In this document: piece by piece, positions 48,939 through 62,840 of the stretch
Layout of the letters: each line of letters begins with the position of its first letter
How positions within the stretch are numbered: the stretch's first letter is position 1
Source: Onchocerca volvulus
Taxonomy: Eukaryota > Nematoda > Chromadorea > Rhabditida > Onchocercidae
Assembly (NCBI GenBank): GCA_000499405.2
Contig: HG738140.1
Span: 2,127,024 to 2,191,023 of the forward strand
Direction: 5' to 3'
Length of the DNA stretch: 64,000 nt
Position numbers and translations under genes: made by a program
Notes under the pieces: generated by a model
Seen by the model: only the letters and a program-made list of their open reading frames with translations
The model's database searches: none
Told to the model about the DNA's origin: nothing

Positions 48939-51915
48939 ATGTTTTCCGGTTACGCATTTAGCGCTGCAGCAGCTTCCACAACTTGGCCAGCCTTATTGCC
49001 ACCATTTCAACCTATTTCATCGCATAGTCTTGCTCGAAATAATGCAGGTGAACGAATTTTTTCAATCTTGTTGTAAAAATTCATTTGATTTTAAATTTTG
49101 AATAAACAGATTAGGAATTTTGAATCAATCTAAATATTCTGCAATTTTCCCAGTCTATTCAAATGCTGATTGATTGTAGATTACATTTTTTGATGAAATA
49201 ATAACTTGAGCAACCTCTTAATCTTAGTAACAAATATAATTAAACCAATTAAAAAATACTAAATATGATAGAATTGCATTAATAGTATATTTGATGAAAA
49301 TTAGTTTTAATTTATTGTGTTTTTCTGCGAGCTAAAAAGCATTCACAATAGCAGATGAAGTGACACAATTAATATAAGCATCAGGACAAAAAATAGGTCA
49401 ATGTACAGTACAATAAATAATCATTTGAAATTAGTTGAAATTTCATAAATCTATTTTACATGAAAATCTTTTAACTATTTATAATGAGTCTTTTGTTAAA
49501 ATTGCCTTTTAAATTGTTTCATATTCGCATCCAATTTTCTTATTCTGTCAAAATTTTATCTTTTATATAAAAGTTTTTAGGTCTTGATTGTACAAATACT
49601 CGAAAAATTTACGAGCACAATTATTCCGCCTATTTAGCACCATATTCCGGTGGTGCTGTTAATGATAGATACAAACGGAAGCAACGTCGTAATCGAACAA
49701 CATTCAATCAGCAACAAGTTAGGCTTTTATCAATTTTGGAATGTTTGACGATTAATTTAAATTACTTTAAATTATTTAGTGTTCCTTTTCATTTTTATCT
49801 TTATGTAAAACTACCAAATAATGAAGTTTCAATTACCGCTAAAAAGGGTTTTGGTGGACAAAATTTGTTTCTTTTAAAATAATCCTTAAATTAAATATTT
49901 CAATTCAAATGTTTTATTGTGCATAAAGAATGAATTTATCGCAAATTCAGTAAAATTGTCAATTTAATTTGAAACAAATCAACTCCTCTCCAATAAAGAA
50001 GTTTAATTTAAACTCCAATTAATAAATCATTATCAATGACACTATAAATTCAAAGATTACAACTGGAAATAGTTGCTTTTTTTTTGTGTTTGAAACGAAG
50101 CGAATAATTTTATTGATAATATTTTTCTCGAAAAAATACTGTTAATATATCATTGATAATATCTGATAATGACTGATCGAGCAGATTTTGATACGTGCTT
50201 GTGTTAGAAGTGATTGATTTTATGTTCAACAATCGTATAAATAAATAACTTTAGTGGGTTCTGTTTCGTTCTGGATCAACCTAGCATCTAGCATTGTTCT
50301 TACTTATTTTGCTTATTTCATCTACATAAAATGTTAGTTTCACGGATTTTCGAGCAATTTTTGAATAAGATCATTAAAGTTCTACAATCAAGCAATCTGA
50401 AGCTAATAGGATCTATTTGAGATCTTATTTCGGCAATGACAAGATGACGGATAAGTCGAGAAAGAAGAAATTATATTAAGTTAATGCAATTTTGTTCTCA
50501 TGAAGGCGAACGAAATGCGACAAATAAACTAATTTTATCATGACCGGAAATAGCAATTCAATTTGGCTCATTCTGAACAAAATTTAATTATGTTCCGAAA
50601 ATCCTTTAAATAAATTTGCGATCCTTCATTGAAAAAATTTTTCCTAATTTTCCCATCATTTACAATTGGAAGTTTTAAAATTTTTGCTCAGTATTAAAAT
50701 GAGTCAATACAAATAATTTTTTCGATCTCTGCAATGCATTATTTTCTTCGTTCCTACAATCCGATTATAAAACAACCTTTTCATACAAGAAATTGAAAGC
50801 AAGGAAGACTGTATATAGTAATAATACAATTCTCAAGAAAAACATTCAATTAAAATGCCAAGATTTTTGACCTCTCAATTTAGCAAATGTTAATTATTGG
50901 CGTAAATCATCAATATTTGTACAGTTTACAATTATTATGTTATTAAAACTTAAAAACATAATTCTGAATAGTAATGCTCAACATTAGAAAAAGATTACAT
51001 ATATTAGCATAATTTTTTTTTTTTTTTTATTTCATATATTTAGAAAGTTTCAGCGGAGCGAGAAGAAAGCAGTAATAATAGATTTGTTTCAACATTTAAA
51101 AACAGAATATTGAAAATATAACATTTAATAATATTGAAAGCTGGAGATGATGGTAGGCATTACTGTAGTTGATTACGTTGAAAAATATTTGAAAAATAGT
51201 AACAAATTTAGTTGGATTAATAATAGCATGAATTTCATCTCAAATTAGATAAAAATCGATTCTAATAAAATTTCTTTTACTTGGAGCTTCATGTATTGAT
51301 GGGAAATCAGATAATTTGGGGAGAGACGATGTCTTTTCACAAATATATGTTTCGTATTTCAGACTGTATCTAATCTTAATCAGTCCATCTTTCGTAATAT
51401 AAATGTTTCATATTTAAATCGAATCTTTTTATTATTCCGACTTTTCAAGAAAAATTTTTTTTAGCTAAGTGAACTTGAAGCAGCTTTTCGCAAATCGCAC
51501 TATCCTGATGTGTTCGCACGCGAAGAGCTTGCTACGAAAATAAATTTACCCGAAGCTAGAGTACAGGTAACCCTTTAAGTGGAAGTTAGTACCATTATGT
51601 GTATTATTTTTGTTGAACGCGAAAATTTGAATTAGACAATTGTTTTGCAAATATTTAAGTATGATAGAATCAATCTTTATGAATGTGCAAAAAATAAGAA
51701 TAAATCATCTCCAGGTATGGTTTCAAAATCGTCGAGCGAAATGGCGAAAAACAAAGCGTGATGATCAGAAATTAGATCATTGCAATAATCAACACGAAAC
51801 TGTTGTATCTGATGTACAGTTTAGCGACCTAAATCTAATCCCGCCATTGTCTCCTACTTCATTATCAACAGCTCTAAGCCAGTTTTGTTCCATCAGAACA
51901 TTAACACGACCGTAG
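48939..51915 (+). CDS. Paired-like homeodomain transcription factor (DRGX/Rax type)
   Basis: Four exons: 48939-49047, 49581-49717, 51465-51566, 51715-51915; 182 codons. The homeodomain is residues 71-130: QRRNRTTF at its start, [12 protein letters not shown] in the middle, and [14 protein letters not shown] in helix 3 (Trp118, Phe119, Gln120, Asn121). Gln at homeodomain position 50 marks the Q50 paired-like class. The intron between positions 46 and 47 is the classic paired-like one. [31 protein letters not shown] and the YPDVF block look most like DRGX (Prrxl1), then Rax. No paired box, octapeptide or OAR motif is seen. The N-terminus is Ala/Pro-rich. DRGX-class factors specify sensory neurons in other animals, so a neuronal role is inferred. 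The third intron-flanking gap (49718-51464) is 1.7 kb and holds no other exon I can see. Confidence 0.88.
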
Positions 51916-54006
51916 ATCTAATACAATTTTGTCCAATGAATTGTTTAATTATTCTTAAATTCTTAATCATTATATGAATCTAGATGAATACACTAAAAGC
52001 TGTCTGCATCGTTTGTTTTTGTCTAAGAAACAACATTATCAAAGATCTTTGATACGGCAGCATATAAACTGAGTGCTGATGTTATGATATTATAAATGTT
52101 ACATATAGTTATATTAAATTCGTGTAATTATTGTATTGTTTTATTCAACCTGTTTCGTGTAATTACTGTATTGTTTTATTCAACCTGTTTGATTCAGGCG
52201 CAGAAGTAAAACTGTTTTCGTGATGCTGATTCTTAAGGCACATCTACTAGAATAAGAAAGAATATTGTTACTTTAACATCAGAAATCTAAATAATTAGTG
52301 CAAAAAATGAAACAAAACATTTAACATATAAGCTACAAAGGATACTTCTAACTTCAAAACACGGGTTCGAAAAAAAGACACTATCAATTAGCCTATTATA
52401 AATACGAAAATTTCCAAAATTAGTTGAAGTAAAATGGCAAAAAATTAAGAAAAAAATATTATCACGAAATAGAAATAGTCAAACAAACTGGAAAAATTTA
52501 CAAGAACAACAAAATTTTGGTTTCAAATGAAAAAACAAAAAAAAAGATCGAACGAACAATGCAAGAAATGACAAAGGACAACAGAAGAAGTTCTGGAAAT
52601 GAGCATCATCAACGCAGATATGATTAATTTAGAAATCCCGCATTCTTAAAATAGTTAATTATCAATTTAAAATCCTCCATGAACAGAAAATGATGAAATA
52701 CAGATCCATCACCAAGTTAAATTGCCATCCCAAATCAATCAGCATCTTGAATCTATCCGAATTTCAGAAGACATCACAGACAATAAAAGCAACGACGAAA
52801 ATTCAGAAAAATCTAAATAAAGAATACCTAAACTTTATTTTTAAAAAAAAAAGATTTTTTTTGGAAAAAAAAAATGGAAGGACAGAAAAAAACAATTAGT
52901 TTAATTTTTTTAACAATAATATAAAATAATAAAAAATATATATTTATTCATCAGAAATAATCTATATATTTTTTTGCATATATATAACATAACCAAACCA
53001 AACAAAAAAAAAAAAAAGAAGTTTTTGTGAACTATAAATTTGCCTGTTTAAAAAAAAAACAAAAAAAAGGAAAAAGTGTTTGATAGTGATTAAACAACCA
53101 GAGACTTTCCATTTTTTTTTCTTTTAAAATGGCAAAAATTATAGGATTTTACTCTGACCATATGTTAAGTAACTACAAGGAACATTTTGAAAATAGAACA
53201 AGATAAGATGTAAATTCGGAAAAATTTTTAGAAACAAAATATCTTTTATGATAGCAATAACACCAAGGATAATTCAGCTGGTAATTTAGGTGTGAATTAA
53301 AATACCTCGAAGCTCAGATATATCGAAGAAAAAAAAACCCCCAAAGAAGCAATAATTTTGTATATACAATAACCGGCGCAATTCATAAGATGACTCTTGC
53401 ATAATTTTTGAATTGCTATTGGGATAAATGAGAATAATCTTTCTATTATCAAAAATAATTACTGAAAAATTTTTAATTAATTAATTAGAAAAAGAAATTT
53501 GAATTCGATCAATTATAATGCTGGCCTTAAACATTTTTGAAGTAGATACTAACAACTTCGTGAATCGTTTTTCCACTCTTTATTGTCTATCAATTTCTAT
53601 TCAAACCGAAAAACCAACTAAACCTACCAATCGAAATTATGACAATGAGGCCGCCCCTGCAATGCGGGAATATTTACCGGAAATAAAATCGCCTCTATTT
53701 TCGCCTCTTCCATTATGCACCACCCTGTATGTCTACACCTTGTAATAGCACGATACTTTTATTTCTCTTACTTCCCTGGTCTGCTGTTATGTAGTGTACA
53801 GCATAATATTTTCATCTCTACCTCTTCTTCAATTCCCATCATCTATTACACTTTTCCTTTCCTCAAATGTTATCATTCTGCATTTTAACTTCAATTTGGG
53901 AAGAGACATTTTTAGATAATTTTGAACTTTTAAATTCCTTTTTCGTCGTACGTAAAATAATTTCTGTCGTATACCGTATTTCAGTTGCTACAACAATAAG
54001 CCGTGA
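51916..54006. other. Intergenic region between homeobox and CHORD genes
   Basis: It begins with the homeobox 3' region, including a 35-bp tandem duplication (52121-52190). From about 52300 to 53100 it is very A-rich on the + strand. The short frame at 53518-53745 is slightly GC-richer but has no splice partners. CGTATTTCAG ending at 53984 is a likely trans-splice acceptor 22 bases before the CHORD start codon. Confidence 0.55.
52121..52190. repeat. 35-bp tandem duplication
   Basis: Two copies of CGTGTAATTATTGTATTGTT followed by TTATTCAACCTGTTT, differing at one base (ATTATT versus ATTACT). It lies about 200 bases after the homeobox stop codon and so probably within its 3' UTR. Confidence 0.95.
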
Positions 54007-56639
54007 ATGGGAGAGGAAAAATTACTTTACTGCTACAATAAAGGATGCGGTATAAAGTTTGATCCTGACGACAATAAGAACGGTAAGCATTTATCTCTTT
54101 CTACTTCTCTTTCTGCTCTTTTTATAATCATTCATTGAATTTCACGAATTTAAATCATTATTTATTCTGAAGACAATATGCATTACTGATTGTAATGCTT
54201 ATCTGTTATACAACATCATTGCAATAGTTTATGTTTCAGGAAGCAAAAATCTATGCACATATACGTCTCGTATTATATAAACTTACAATATCAACAGCCA
54301 ACTCTATTTTTCCGTACTTTTACACCAAATGCTCTTTTTTTTTTAACCATATATGAAGCAGCCATTAGCAGCAAAAATAGTCATAATAGAATGCATATTT
54401 TTTTTTTTCAGATTCATGTTTGTATCATCCTGGTGCGCCATATTTTCATGATGCTTATAAAATCTGGAGTTGTTGCAATCGGAAAAGTACAGACTTCAGT
54501 ACATGGTTAAGTTTGAAAGGTTGCACGCGTGGACAACACAGTAATCAAAAAACAGTAGTAGAAACGAAACCCGAGAAATCGGAAACAAAAATCAAATCAC
54601 AGACACCGGAAGAGGTTTGTTTAAGCTGCATATTGTTATCCAAAAAGAAACTTCGTAGATTACAAATTCATAAAGAGTTTTAATTAGAATTTTATTATTG
54701 TTTCGAGCACGAATGAGAAAGACAAAAATCCATACGATTGGTCATTGTTTTGATATTCTCAAATAGTGCGCTATACTATGTTGTAATGTTGAATGGATTT
54801 AGGTTATTTGAATTGGAACTCAGATTTTACGCAGTCACAAAAGCATGTCACTGACATATTGAATCAAGCAAAGAAAATAGCAAATTATATATACATCTGA
54901 GAGGCGCGAATGCTTATGAATTATAAAATGAAAGAGATTAACAAACTTTATCAAATAAATCCGAAATAATATCTTTTTGGACTTCCTATATAGTTTTAAG
55001 TACAATTTGGTCAAGATTGATATACTTAGGCAGCTTTTTTGTTATAGTTTGTTATGATCAAAGCATTAGAGAGATTTTCCACAATTGTTCAATAACGATA
55101 GGGCACCTAGCAGGCACCTAGCAAATCTTATTTTTTTTCTTATTTTATCTTATTTTTATTTTTTTTTCTTGAGAAATTTTACAGCTGCACAGAGAAATAC
55201 TAGTCTTCTGAAGGCTTTTATTGTAATTCGTTTGATCATTTAACCTTTTCTTAACAATATTCTCTGTTTTTTCAATTCATTCTTTTGAAGCAAAGTTTGC
55301 ATAAAAAAGAAACTTTCTTTAGCCAATATTTAGAGATCTAGATGCAGTAACTTAACTTGTGTTTCATTTCAGATAATTGTCTGGAATGGTTTAAATAAAC
55401 CTGCAGATAGACACAGTTCTTTGGAAATAATGAGAGGAATAAAGTTTGAAGTAACTGACGGCGCCTTAAATGCCATTGAAAAATTCAAATCAGAAGTAAA
55501 GGAAGAAGCTGAATCAGTTGTTCATGTCGGTGTATCATGTAAAAATCCTGGTTGCGAAAAGGTTTGTTTGATAAATAACCGCTAAAACTAATGAGTTTGA
55601 GATACTTAGTCACATTTATCTTTTAATATGCCAATAACATGCATATTTTTATACTAGAAATTTAATTTTATTTCTAATGGCAACTATTAAGGAAATGGAG
55701 CAAATTCAAGTTAGTTAATCATAATCATTATATGTAGAAGAAAATGTTATTGTTACAGAAAAACTTTATTATAAAGTGAGAAAGAAAAACTAATTCGTGA
55801 AATGAATCGTTCTTGCTCATGAAACTTAGAAGTGATGAGTTTTCAGATTTATGAAGGCGAGAAAAGCAAGAATGAAAAATGTATATATCACAGTGGTGTA
55901 GCAGTTTTTCACGAAGGAATGAAATACTGGTCATGCTGTGAAAAGAAAACTTCCGATTTCAGCACATTTCTTGAACAGAAAGGCTGCACAGAAGGAAAGC
56001 ATTGTTGGACGAAGGTAAGAGCTATATACAGATTATGTATTTATACTTCTTGAAGTTTCTTTTTTTCGTAATAAATAAGTTTCAACCGAAATATGTAGGC
56101 AGAAACATATTTATATTTCGAGAACTCGAAATTGAGTCAAAAGACATTATACTTTTTTTCGTTCAGTAGCTTATCAAAACTTATATCATTTACGTATTCA
56201 GGCAGAACGGGTTGATAAAATTCGTGAGGACTGGTTTAGCGGAGGTGGCTTCATTCATTTGAATGTTTACTGTAAAGGAGCCATACCGGAATCATGCAAA
56301 GTGGAAAGTAATGGTCTTATATTGCAAATACAAGTTGTACATGGTTTCGGTGCAAAGGAGACGCAGCTAAATTATGAACTTTTTGGTAGAATCAATGTAG
56401 ATGCATCAAAGGTGACTTTTTCCATTTTCCTATCTGTTTTTTCTTATTCTCCGTTTCGGTTATTTAATAAAATTGAAAGCTTTTTTATAAATCCGAAAGG
56501 AAATCGATGGATTTCATCAATATCTTTGCAGGTAATAATTGGCGAAAGAAAACTAGAATTAATATTAAAACAAGAAGATATAGCAAGTTGGCCACGATTA
56601 ACGTATGATCCAAAAATGATTGAAACAGAGACTAATTGA
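54007..56639 (+). CDS. chp-1: CHORD-CS zinc co-chaperone (CHORDC1/CHP-1)
   Basis: Six exons: 54007-54082, 54412-54614, 55373-55561, 55847-56014, 56202-56411, 56532-56639; 317 codons against about 330 in human CHORDC1. CHORD1 spans residues 9-68 with zinc ligands in CYNKGC, CLYH, WSCC and [13 protein letters not shown]2 spans 149-209 with CKNPGC, CIYH, WSCC and KGCTEGKH. The CS domain (about 218-302) carries the conserved start of strand one ([13 protein letters not shown]) and ends in WPRLTYD. CHORD proteins bind Hsp90 through the CS and CHORD domains and help stabilise client proteins in the cytosol; the nematode homologue is linked to germline development and receptor export. It is the presumed first gene of a short operon with the UTP13 homologue, whose acceptor lies 205 bases after this gene's AATAAA. 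Confidence 0.96.
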
Positions 56640-57239
56640 TTGTCTTTTTTTAATGCTATAAATGTTATTATAATACGAGAAGTTAATTGTTCTGATAATT
56701 TATGATAATCATTTAAACGAATCGAAGTAAGATTCGAATCGTAAGCTATCGCGTACGTTCCATATCGCATTTCCATGCTAATGCGTTTTACCATTCTGCA
56801 TTCTTATTTTCTATCTCAATTTTATAAATTTAATGTCTGATTTTTAGATTGTTGAGAAGTTTATAGTATGCAGCAATTTTTATCGAATAATTGAGAATTA
56901 TTTTTTCATTGAAAAGGCTTTTTGTTAAAAGGAGCAAAAAAAATGAATGTTTAGAAAGTTATTAAAAAATGATAGTAATTGTTTCTTTGTTATGAATAAT
57001 TTTAGTGTTTGTTTTTGGTGAAAATAAATGTTTGAAGACAATTACATTTTTATATGTTGTAGAGGATTTTGAAAATATCAGTTGATATTTTTCTGGAATT
57101 GCTTTTCATGAATTTTTTTTTTGGCTGATTTGGTTCTATTTGTTTCCTTTCCCAATATGAGCGATTTTGTTATATTGTTTCGGATGTTTTTTGCTGCAAT
57201 ACTTTCTGGAAGAAAATATACTTTGATTTTATAGGAAGA
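56640..57239. other. CHORD 3' UTR, AATAAA and intercistronic spacer
   Basis: AATAAA at 57023-57028 is the only good polyadenylation signal in the spacer. About 205 bases further, TTTGATTTTATAG ends at 57234, five bases before the UTP13 start codon. A T/G-rich tract lies between. The spacing and layout fit a nematode operon junction that is cleaved and trans-spliced. Confidence 0.55.
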
Positions 57240-60200
57240 ATGAAGAATCAATTAAATAGTATAGGATTATTTCATTCTGTCGAAGCAATTTATACAGGTG
57301 GAGCGATCCAGTGGAGTTTGGATGGAAGAACATTGTTTTCAGCTTGCGGTAATTATATTAAGGCATCGAATCTTAATGATGGGAAACTGAGGTTATTGAA
57401 CTTGTCATTCATCTTTTATTTAAATAAAAATTTTTAGTTTAAGGTTTATTTGTGAAATATATGGGAAATATAAGTGTATAATGTGCTTAAAGATATTATC
57501 GAAAACTAATAGGAAAGTGAACGGTAGAGGCAAGAGTACGGAGTAATGAATTAGCAGATCACTAGCCAGATAATAGAAATAGCAGATGTGCTCGATTTTA
57601 CAAAAACTTTTGTAGAGAAAATTTTTTGAATTTTCTATCCAGGCTAATTTGATTTGGACCGATTATGAGTTAACATTTTATATTTTATTAGTATTATAAA
57701 GAAGAAACTTTATTGTTTTGTTGTAGTTACAAGATTGGAAGCGAAGAGGAGTCATTACGAATATCAACTTTCTTGTTGAACGAGAATTGTAGTTCCGTTG
57801 TAGTAGCTTATACAAATGGTCTTTTACGAAATTATCGATTACCTTCGTTAGAAAGCGGATCTGAAGTGGTGAATCCTGAAATAATCCGTCAATGGAAATC
57901 AACTAATGCGGGGCCAATTTTGGTCATGAAATTTTCTAAAGATGACATATTACTTGCTACTGGATCAGCCGATTTTGTTGTTAAGGTTTGAATTTTCATA
58001 TGATTATGTCATTATATAAGTATTTAAATGACAGCAGATATATCGACTGTAATATGCTAAAAAAAATATTATGTTAACTGATATTGTGATGCTTGTTCCG
58101 AAATTGATTGATGGTTGACATTTACTTGATTTGTTACTATTTAGAAAGTTTTTAGGTTTGGAATCTTGAAGAACGCAGCTGCATTGGCTCATTAAAAAAT
58201 ACAAGTGCTGTAAGTGCTATCGAATTTCTTGATAAATCTCGTGTAGTGGTTGGATGCACTGATGGCAGCTCATCATTATTCTGTTTAGAAAATCCGAAGA
58301 AATTGATTTTTCGGTGGACTAATCACACAAGGTTAGATAGATGCAAGCTTGCCATATTTATAACCACAGAATTATCAGTTTTTTTATATGAATTTAATAA
58401 TATTTTTTTAAAAATTTCTGAAGTTGATTTGTCATGGTTTTTTATGTCTATTTTTTTTTTCGGTATTTCAGCCAGATTGTAAGTATAATTATTGAACGAC
58501 TGCCGGAAGTTGTTTTTGTGAGTCGTGATCAAACGCTGTCAATCGTTAACGTAGACAGCTATGAAAAAATAAAAGTGCTTCCTTTGTTTGAGCCAATCGA
58601 AGCATCAGTTCTTGCATCTGGATCATTGTTCACAGTAGGAGAAGAAGGTGTTTTGAAGAGTTGGAATCTGGAAAATGCAAAATTGTTAAGATCTGCAAAT
58701 ATATATGGGTTAGTTTATTTTAATCTTTGGTATCGCAATTAAGGCTAAATCAACATTTGTGCATAATCTGTCATGTCATATGAAACTCTATCGATTTCAT
58801 TTTATTTAATATGATTTTTAATTTTTGAATATGCCCAAAGATTGAAGCTTAAAATAATTTTGTTAGATCAATTCTAATCTTATTATATTCACCTTTTTAT
58901 CTTTTCTTGTCTGTTCTCATCACTTTCTTAGTTGCTCATGATTGAACAGAATGTTTCGCTTGGCAAGCTTTATTTTGTATAATTTCCAGGTCACGTATTA
59001 ATTCTATTATATACAATCAAGTTTGCAAGAAGTTTTTGTTAGCTACCTCGGATTTCAATGTTTTTTGGGTCGATGAGGAAACTTTCAAAATTGAGCGACA
59101 GTTTGCTGGTTTCAATGATGAGATTTTTGATATCTGTTTTTTTGGACCAAAATTGGAATATTTGATTGCTGCCACAAACAGTTCTGAATTACGTTTTTAT
59201 GATACAAATACCTGGTCTTGTCATCTTATTACTGGTATGTTTATTAACAACAAATGATAGATTGCACAATTCGCTGCATATTTAACATAAGCTCTTTTCT
59301 TTTCATTTCCTTGAAAAAATTTTTGTTCTTCTGAAATATTTCTATGCAGTTAAATATTATAAATTGTTTGATTTAATTTCTTTTTTTATCATTAATTCTA
59401 AACATTATTATTAATACAAAAAAAATATTTCAATCTTCTAATATACGGATCATAACTGAATAAAATATGAAAGATGTTTAGTATCTGAAGCATTTTATAG
59501 GCAGTAAAATTTGTACAACAATATATCCATCTAATAAAATATGATAAGTGATCTTATGTTTTGATTTTGTTCATGAAATTGCAGGACATACTGACAGTGT
59601 GCTCTCACTTTCAACTGCATCATGGGATCCAATGCTTTTTGCCAGTTCTTCCAAAGACAATACTTTTATTATTTGGAATGTAGACTTCAATGATGATGAA
59701 GAAATGAAAGTGGAAAAAGTAATTGATTTATTTGGATTAATTCATTTTTATTCTTTTATGTCCTTCTACTGACAATACATTTAATTTTTAGGCAGCTTTA
59801 GCTACTGGACATACTAATAATGTCACGTGTGTTCGGTTTTCCAATAGCTCCAAGCATCGTTTTATCGTTTCGGTATCAAATGATACTACTATTAAATTAT
59901 GGCCGTTAAAAAATCTCAGGGAAAAAACTGAAAGGTATATTGCAAGTATTATTTATCATTTCTTTTAATTTTTGGTCTCAGCGTTAAACAACAGTATATG
60001 TTGTTAATTTGATCGGAATGGAGTATTATTATTGTTTAACATTTATTTCCAAAATTCTTTTCAAGAACATAATTTATTAGAATTTTAACACTTCTCACTT
60101 TACTTCTGAAAATAGTTATTTTTAGTGAGTCTTTCTTTTTCATTGCTTGTAATGTTTCTGAATTAATATATCAGCTGTTTTCAGTTTGAAACTTCAATCG

Positions 60201-62454
60201 TCAGCAACATTAGTTGCTCATGCAAAGGATATAACTTGCTTGGATATTAGCTTGAATGATCGCTTATGTGTTACTGGCTCCATGGATAAGACAGCGAAAT
60301 TGTGGCATATTGAAACTGATAAAATGCATTTTACTATAGGTGGCATGTTGAATGGTCATCGCCGCGGAGTTTGGGATGCTCGTTTTTCACCAAGCACTCA
60401 GGTTGTGTTTTTTATTAACTATTCTTGTTGAACTCATTTCAATATGTCGATGATAATTTGAGGCATTTTATTGAATTAGTGTGTAGTTTCAAAACATTTT
60501 ATTTGTGATTTTTTAGTACGACTTTAAGTTGCTTGGTAATTTTATAAATTTTTAATAATTAATTTATTCAGGCTGTGGTAACATGTAGTGGTGATTGTAT
60601 GATCAGGGTATTTTCGCTACCAAGTCGAGACTGCATCGCCACATTAGCTGGACATCCTTCTGCCGTACTTAATGTAAATCTTTTTTTTTTCCATATTTTT
60701 ACTCTAGATAGAAATTTATTTTAAGATCTTTTTGCTAGTAATATTTTTTGATTTATCATTTTTCAGGGAGTCATAGTGAACAGCGGAAAACAAATAATAT
60801 CTGCGGATAGTGGTGGTTTACTTAAAATATGGGATATTGCAGCTAATGAATGCATTACTACAGTAGAAGCTCATGATGAGAAAATATGGGCATTACAAAT
60901 AGCAAATGACGAAAGCCGACTTGCTACGGGTATCCTTCTAATAATTTTAGCACATTTTCATGTTCAGTAGTCAATATTATATTCATCCTTTTCTATTTGT
61001 AAAAATTTTGCTTGATCAGTGGATAATTTTCACTGGATTTCGATCGATTTCCTTGATTTTTTAGTAGCTTTTTTCAGAAAATAATGTCAGAGATTTCATT
61101 TCAGCAGGTAGCGATGGACGAATAAGAATTTGGGAAGATATTTCTGAAAAAAAACGCGAAGAAGAAGAACGTAGTCGAGCAGAAAAAGCACATAATGAGC
61201 AAATTCTGACTAATCTTATGCAGCAGAATCATTATGCAGAAGCTTTGTCGTTTTCATTGACACTAGTAAGACCGTACAGGTATTTAGAATTTATAATCTA
61301 TGCAAATTAGTTCTTTAATTGAGTCAGGAACTACACTGTCTTCTCTTTTATTAAATGTTTTAACTGAAATATAAATAAATGTCTTTTGTAGAAACTTTAC
61401 AAGCAAGGGGTAATTAATCTTGCTCAGTCTTGATTGAATATTTCGCTTAATTAGGACATTTTTTGCGCCTCCACTGTTCTCTTATAAAATGAAATTAATG
61501 CGAACTTTTTTATTGCTTTTATAGAAAACATGGGGATATAAGTTTCAAAGAGGTAGGTTTGTGGAATTCGAAAAGTAAGGATTCCCGAAATTGAATATAC
61601 TTCAAGTATTCAAAATTAGATTAATCCGAGTTATGTTAGTGTAAAATGTCAAATTATTGTATCATGCTAATTTAATATGGCTTAGTGGTTTATCCTATTT
61701 TTTGTAGTTGCTTGAAAATAGTGCAGGCAATGATGGAGCTGGAATCGGATGAATTACATAACGCGGTCAAAAAATTGCGGGAAGAAGAATTGGTGGTGCT
61801 ATTGAACTTTGCCAGCCAATGGAATACAAACAGTCGAACAGCAGATGTAAGTTCTTTAATCAGTTTGAGTTTTACAAATTATTCAATTTTCCTTTACATT
61901 TCGTGCATCTTTTTTTGAATTTTTCAGATAATATTACCAATTTAATAGTGAAATAAATATTTCTTCTAGAAAAATATAAAATAACAGGCTTTATAAATTA
62001 TTTCTTTTGATGTATGTACCGATTAAAATTAAAATCATTGCTTGTCTGATCTACGAATCGTAACGTACAATGCTTTTTTTCTTACAATTATAAATAAGTT
62101 CAACATAAGCAAGCATCTTCAAGTAAAACAATTCTTAATTTTATTTTTAGGTTGCACAGTTAGTGCTCTATTGCGTTTTACATTCGTTCCCTCCCGAAGC
62201 ATTATTAAAAGTGCCCAATTTTGCTTCAGTAATAGAAGCATATATTCCATATACAATCAGGTATGTTATGCGATTTTAGTCCAATTTCTTTTTCATAAAA
62301 ACTTTGGAAGATTTAAATTATAAATAATTTTAGTTTCACTTTAAAAAGATTAATAGGGAAATTTTGCAGACACTTCGATCGATTGTCAAGAGCCCGACAA
62401 AATGCTGCATTTTTGAATTATACTTTGGCGCAAATGTCACTTTCGAATTTGTAA
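57240..62454 (+). CDS. UTP13: UTP13/TBL3, WD40 subunit of the SSU processome
   Basis: Fourteen exons: 57240-57391, 57727-57985, 58156-58331, 58472-58708, 58990-59234, 59585-59718, 59792-59934, 60185-60401, 60572-60673, 60767-60929, 61105-61279, 61708-61846, 62151-62260, 62370-62454; 778 codons versus about 800 for TBL3. Residues up to about 650 are WD40 repeats (for example [61 protein letters not shown]), consistent with two propellers. A charged linker follows ([19 protein letters not shown]). The C-terminal helical UTP13 domain is clear: [13 protein letters not shown] and [20 protein letters not shown] match TBL3 closely. UTP13 belongs to the UTP-B complex that binds pre-rRNA in the nucleolus for 18S maturation. 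The start follows a trans-splice-type acceptor by five bases. AATAAA at 62624-62629 is the likely polyadenylation signal; another lies at 62807-62812. Confidence 0.95.
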
Positions 62455-62840
62455 ATGATTTTTGTTACATTCTCGATAATGGTAATAGAGTTTAATTGTT
62501 GAAAATGCTTTTATTGTTTATTTTCATTACATTGATTCATTTGAACTTTTCATGTTACATTCATTAATTGTATATTGTTATTGTTGTTGATTTGTTAAAA
62601 GAATTGAACCGGTGTTCATATTCAATAAAATTTCATTGCATATATTATTATTTGGCATTATTATGTGTCATTTGATACATTTATTACTATACTTTTATTA
62701 ATTTCATTTGCATCATTTTCAAGACAATTTTTTGAAAAAGCATTAATAAATCATTCATCAGTGATTATAAAAGAATATAAGCTAAATGTGAAGTTTGAAG
62801 TTTCAAAATAAACTTCTATTGTTTGTGTTTCAAGCTGGTT
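62455..62840. other. UTP13 3' UTR and intercistronic spacer
   Basis: Contains AATAAA at 62624-62629 and 62807-62812. GTGTTTCAAG ends at 62834, six bases before the next start codon. The distance from the first AATAAA to this acceptor (about 205 bases) nearly equals that at the CHORD/UTP13 junction. Confidence 0.5.

Noticed and set aside
53518..53745. 75-codon + frame upstream of the CHORD gene
   Set aside because: No domain, no trans-splice acceptor immediately upstream and no joinable exon; the CHORD start behind its own acceptor explains the locus.
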